Assembly (NCBI GenBank): GCA_003517675.1
Contig: DPAC01000059.1
Location: 1-8,148 of the forward strand
Reading direction: 5' to 3'
Length of the DNA stretch: 8,148 bases
Source: Porphyromonadaceae bacterium
Lineage (GTDB): Bacteria > Bacteroidota > Bacteroidia > Bacteroidales > Dysgonomonadaceae
The position numbers and the translations under genes were made by a program. The notes below the pieces were generated by a model, which had not been told where the DNA came from, made no database searches, and worked only from the letters and a program-made list of their open reading frames with translations. Positions within the stretch are counted from its first letter, which is position 1, and each line of letters starts with the position of its first letter. Positions 7,223 through 8,148 of the stretch are shown here, piece by piece.

Positions 7223-8148
7223 ATGGCAAAAATGAGAGCAATGCAGGTAAAAAAGGCCGGTGAGGATTTTCAATTGGTTGAGATTCCGGTACCGGAACCG
7301 AAAGAAAATGAAGTACTGATAAAAGTAGAAGCCTGTGGAATTTGTCACAGCGATGCAATCGTAAAAGAAGGATGGTACCCAAATCTACCATATCCTTTAG
7401 TCCCTGGCCATGAAGTAATCGGCACAATCACGGAAGTCGGGAAAAATGTGAAGTCCTGGCAAACAGGTCAACGGGTAGGCGTGGGCTGGCATGGCGGCCA
7501 TTGTTTTGAATGCGAACCTTGTCGCCGGGGCGACTTCATCAATTGTGTCAATGGAAAAGTACCCGGAATAAATTACAACGGCGGTTATGCAGAATATATG
7601 TGTGCACCGCAAGATGCACTGGCTTTGGTTCCCAACGAATTAAATTCGGAAGAAGCCGCCCCTCTTCTTTGTGCCGGCATCACAACGTATAATGCGTTAA
7701 GAAACAGCGGTGCTAAACCGGGCGATACGGTGGCCATACAAGGTATTGGTGGTTTGGGACATCTGGGCGTTCAATTTGCGAGTGCTGCCGGTTACAGAAC
7801 AGTGGCAATTTCTCACGGAAGTGAAAAAAGAGAATTGGCACTCAAACTCGGTGCAGACATATACATTGATGCAAGTAACACCAATGCGGCAGAAGAGCTA
7901 CAAAAAATTGGCGGAGCTGACATTATTTTGGCCACTGCGCCAAACAGCAAAGTTATTTCGGAAATAACAAACGGTTTGAAACAACGTGGTAAATTAATCA
8001 TTGTGGCTGCAGCAAACGAGCCCATGGAAGTTATCCCGTTCACGCTTATTTCCGGTAAAACAATTCAAGGATGGCCTTCAGGAGATGCAAAGGATTCTGA
8101 AGATACCATGAATTTTTCGGTATTGAAAAATGTGCGTCCTCAAATTGA
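7223..8148 (+). CDS. Zinc-dependent alcohol dehydrogenase (3' end outside window)
   Basis: The frame from ATG 7223 stays open for 308 codons and runs off the window; the final TGA at 8146-8148 is out of frame. It is an MDR alcohol dehydrogenase that interconverts alcohols and aldehydes or ketones with NAD(P). Catalytic zinc ligands are Cys41 (CGICHSD), His63 (PGHE) and Cys150 (LLCAGITTY). Structural zinc ligands are Cys94, Cys97, Cys100 and Cys108 in C-x2-C-x2-C-x7-C spacing. The Rossmann loop is GIGGLGHLG (174-182). The strand that follows reads AISHGSEKR, with Ser197 where strictly NAD-dependent enzymes carry Asp, so NADP use is possible. The family is about 340 residues, so roughly 30 are missing, and the visible end (VLKNVRPQI) fits that stage of the fold. 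ATG 7232 (MRAMQVKKAG) is an alternative start. It is probably co-transcribed with the zinc-free MDR gene upstream. Confidence 0.93.
   Translation, partial: MAKMRAMQVKKAGEDFQLVEIPVPEPKENEVLIKVEACGICHSDAIVKEGWYPNLPYPLVPGHEVIGTITEVGKNVKSWQTGQRVGVGWHGGHCFECEPCRRGDFINCVNGKVPGINYNGGYAEYMCAPQDALALVPNELNSEEAAPLLCAGITTYNALRNSGAKPGDTVAIQGIGGLGHLGVQFASAAGYRTVAISHGSEKRELALKLGADIYIDASNTNAAEELQKIGGADIILATAPNSKVISEITNGLKQRGKLIIVAAANEPMEVIPFTLISGKTIQGWPSGDAKDSEDTMNFSVLKNVRPQI

Noticed and set aside
8146..8148. Terminal TGA as the stop of the second dehydrogenase
   Set aside because: It is out of frame with ATG 7223. The frame is still open at base 8148 and the protein is about 30 residues short of family length, so the gene continues outside the window.
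1..8148. CRISPR arrays, transposons, tRNA or rRNA genes, toxin-antitoxin or phage genes
   Set aside because: I looked for spaced direct repeats, transposase-like proteins, tRNA-like sequences and small paired ORFs on both strands and found none that can be supported.

Overview
The window looks like a chromosomal segment of a Bacteroidota bacterium, most likely of order Bacteroidales. The evidence is the style of TsaD and GlnRS, the near absence of Shine-Dalgarno sequences (starts are preceded by A/T-rich stretches instead), and matches to the Bacteroidota -7 promoter element TAnnTTTG. The species cannot be read from this sequence.

Left part (1-4458, plus strand). A short possible gene tail (1-45) is followed by a good intrinsic terminator (56-94). 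Then come three genes in one direction: tsaD (tRNA t6A37 modification), glnS (glutaminyl-tRNA synthetase) and a 476-residue cytoplasmic tetratricopeptide-repeat (TPR) protein of unknown role. Their spacing (27 and 47 nt) suggests one operon. Two of the three act on tRNA, so the cluster is translation housekeeping with an uncharacterised TPR partner. GC in sampled lines is about 53-70%.

Middle (4459-6024, minus strand, convergent with the first block). A chaperone operon reads right to left: a small 86-residue ORF I do not recognise, then cbpA (class B DnaJ/Hsp40), then cbpM (its modulator). The small ORF overlaps cbpA by 14 nt, and cbpA overlaps cbpM by 4 nt (ATGA), so translation is probably coupled.

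Right part (6025-8148, plus strand). A 64-bp A/T-rich divergent region carries a perfect 9-bp inverted repeat and candidate -7 boxes in both directions. It is followed by two medium-chain dehydrogenase/reductase (MDR) genes 42 nt apart. The first has lost every zinc ligand and should be a zinc-independent, probably NADPH-using reductase. The second keeps the complete catalytic and structural zinc sets and is cut by the window edge about 30 residues before its expected end. Both are clearly lower in GC (about 43% in sampled lines) than the genes to the left, so this pair may have a different history.

Most of the window is ordinary core metabolism. I see no CRISPR array, transposase, tRNA or rRNA gene, and no convincing new defence or mobile system. 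The points most worth a second look are the unknown ORF in the cbpA-cbpM operon, the palindrome in the divergent region, and the pairing of a zinc-free with a zinc-dependent dehydrogenase.
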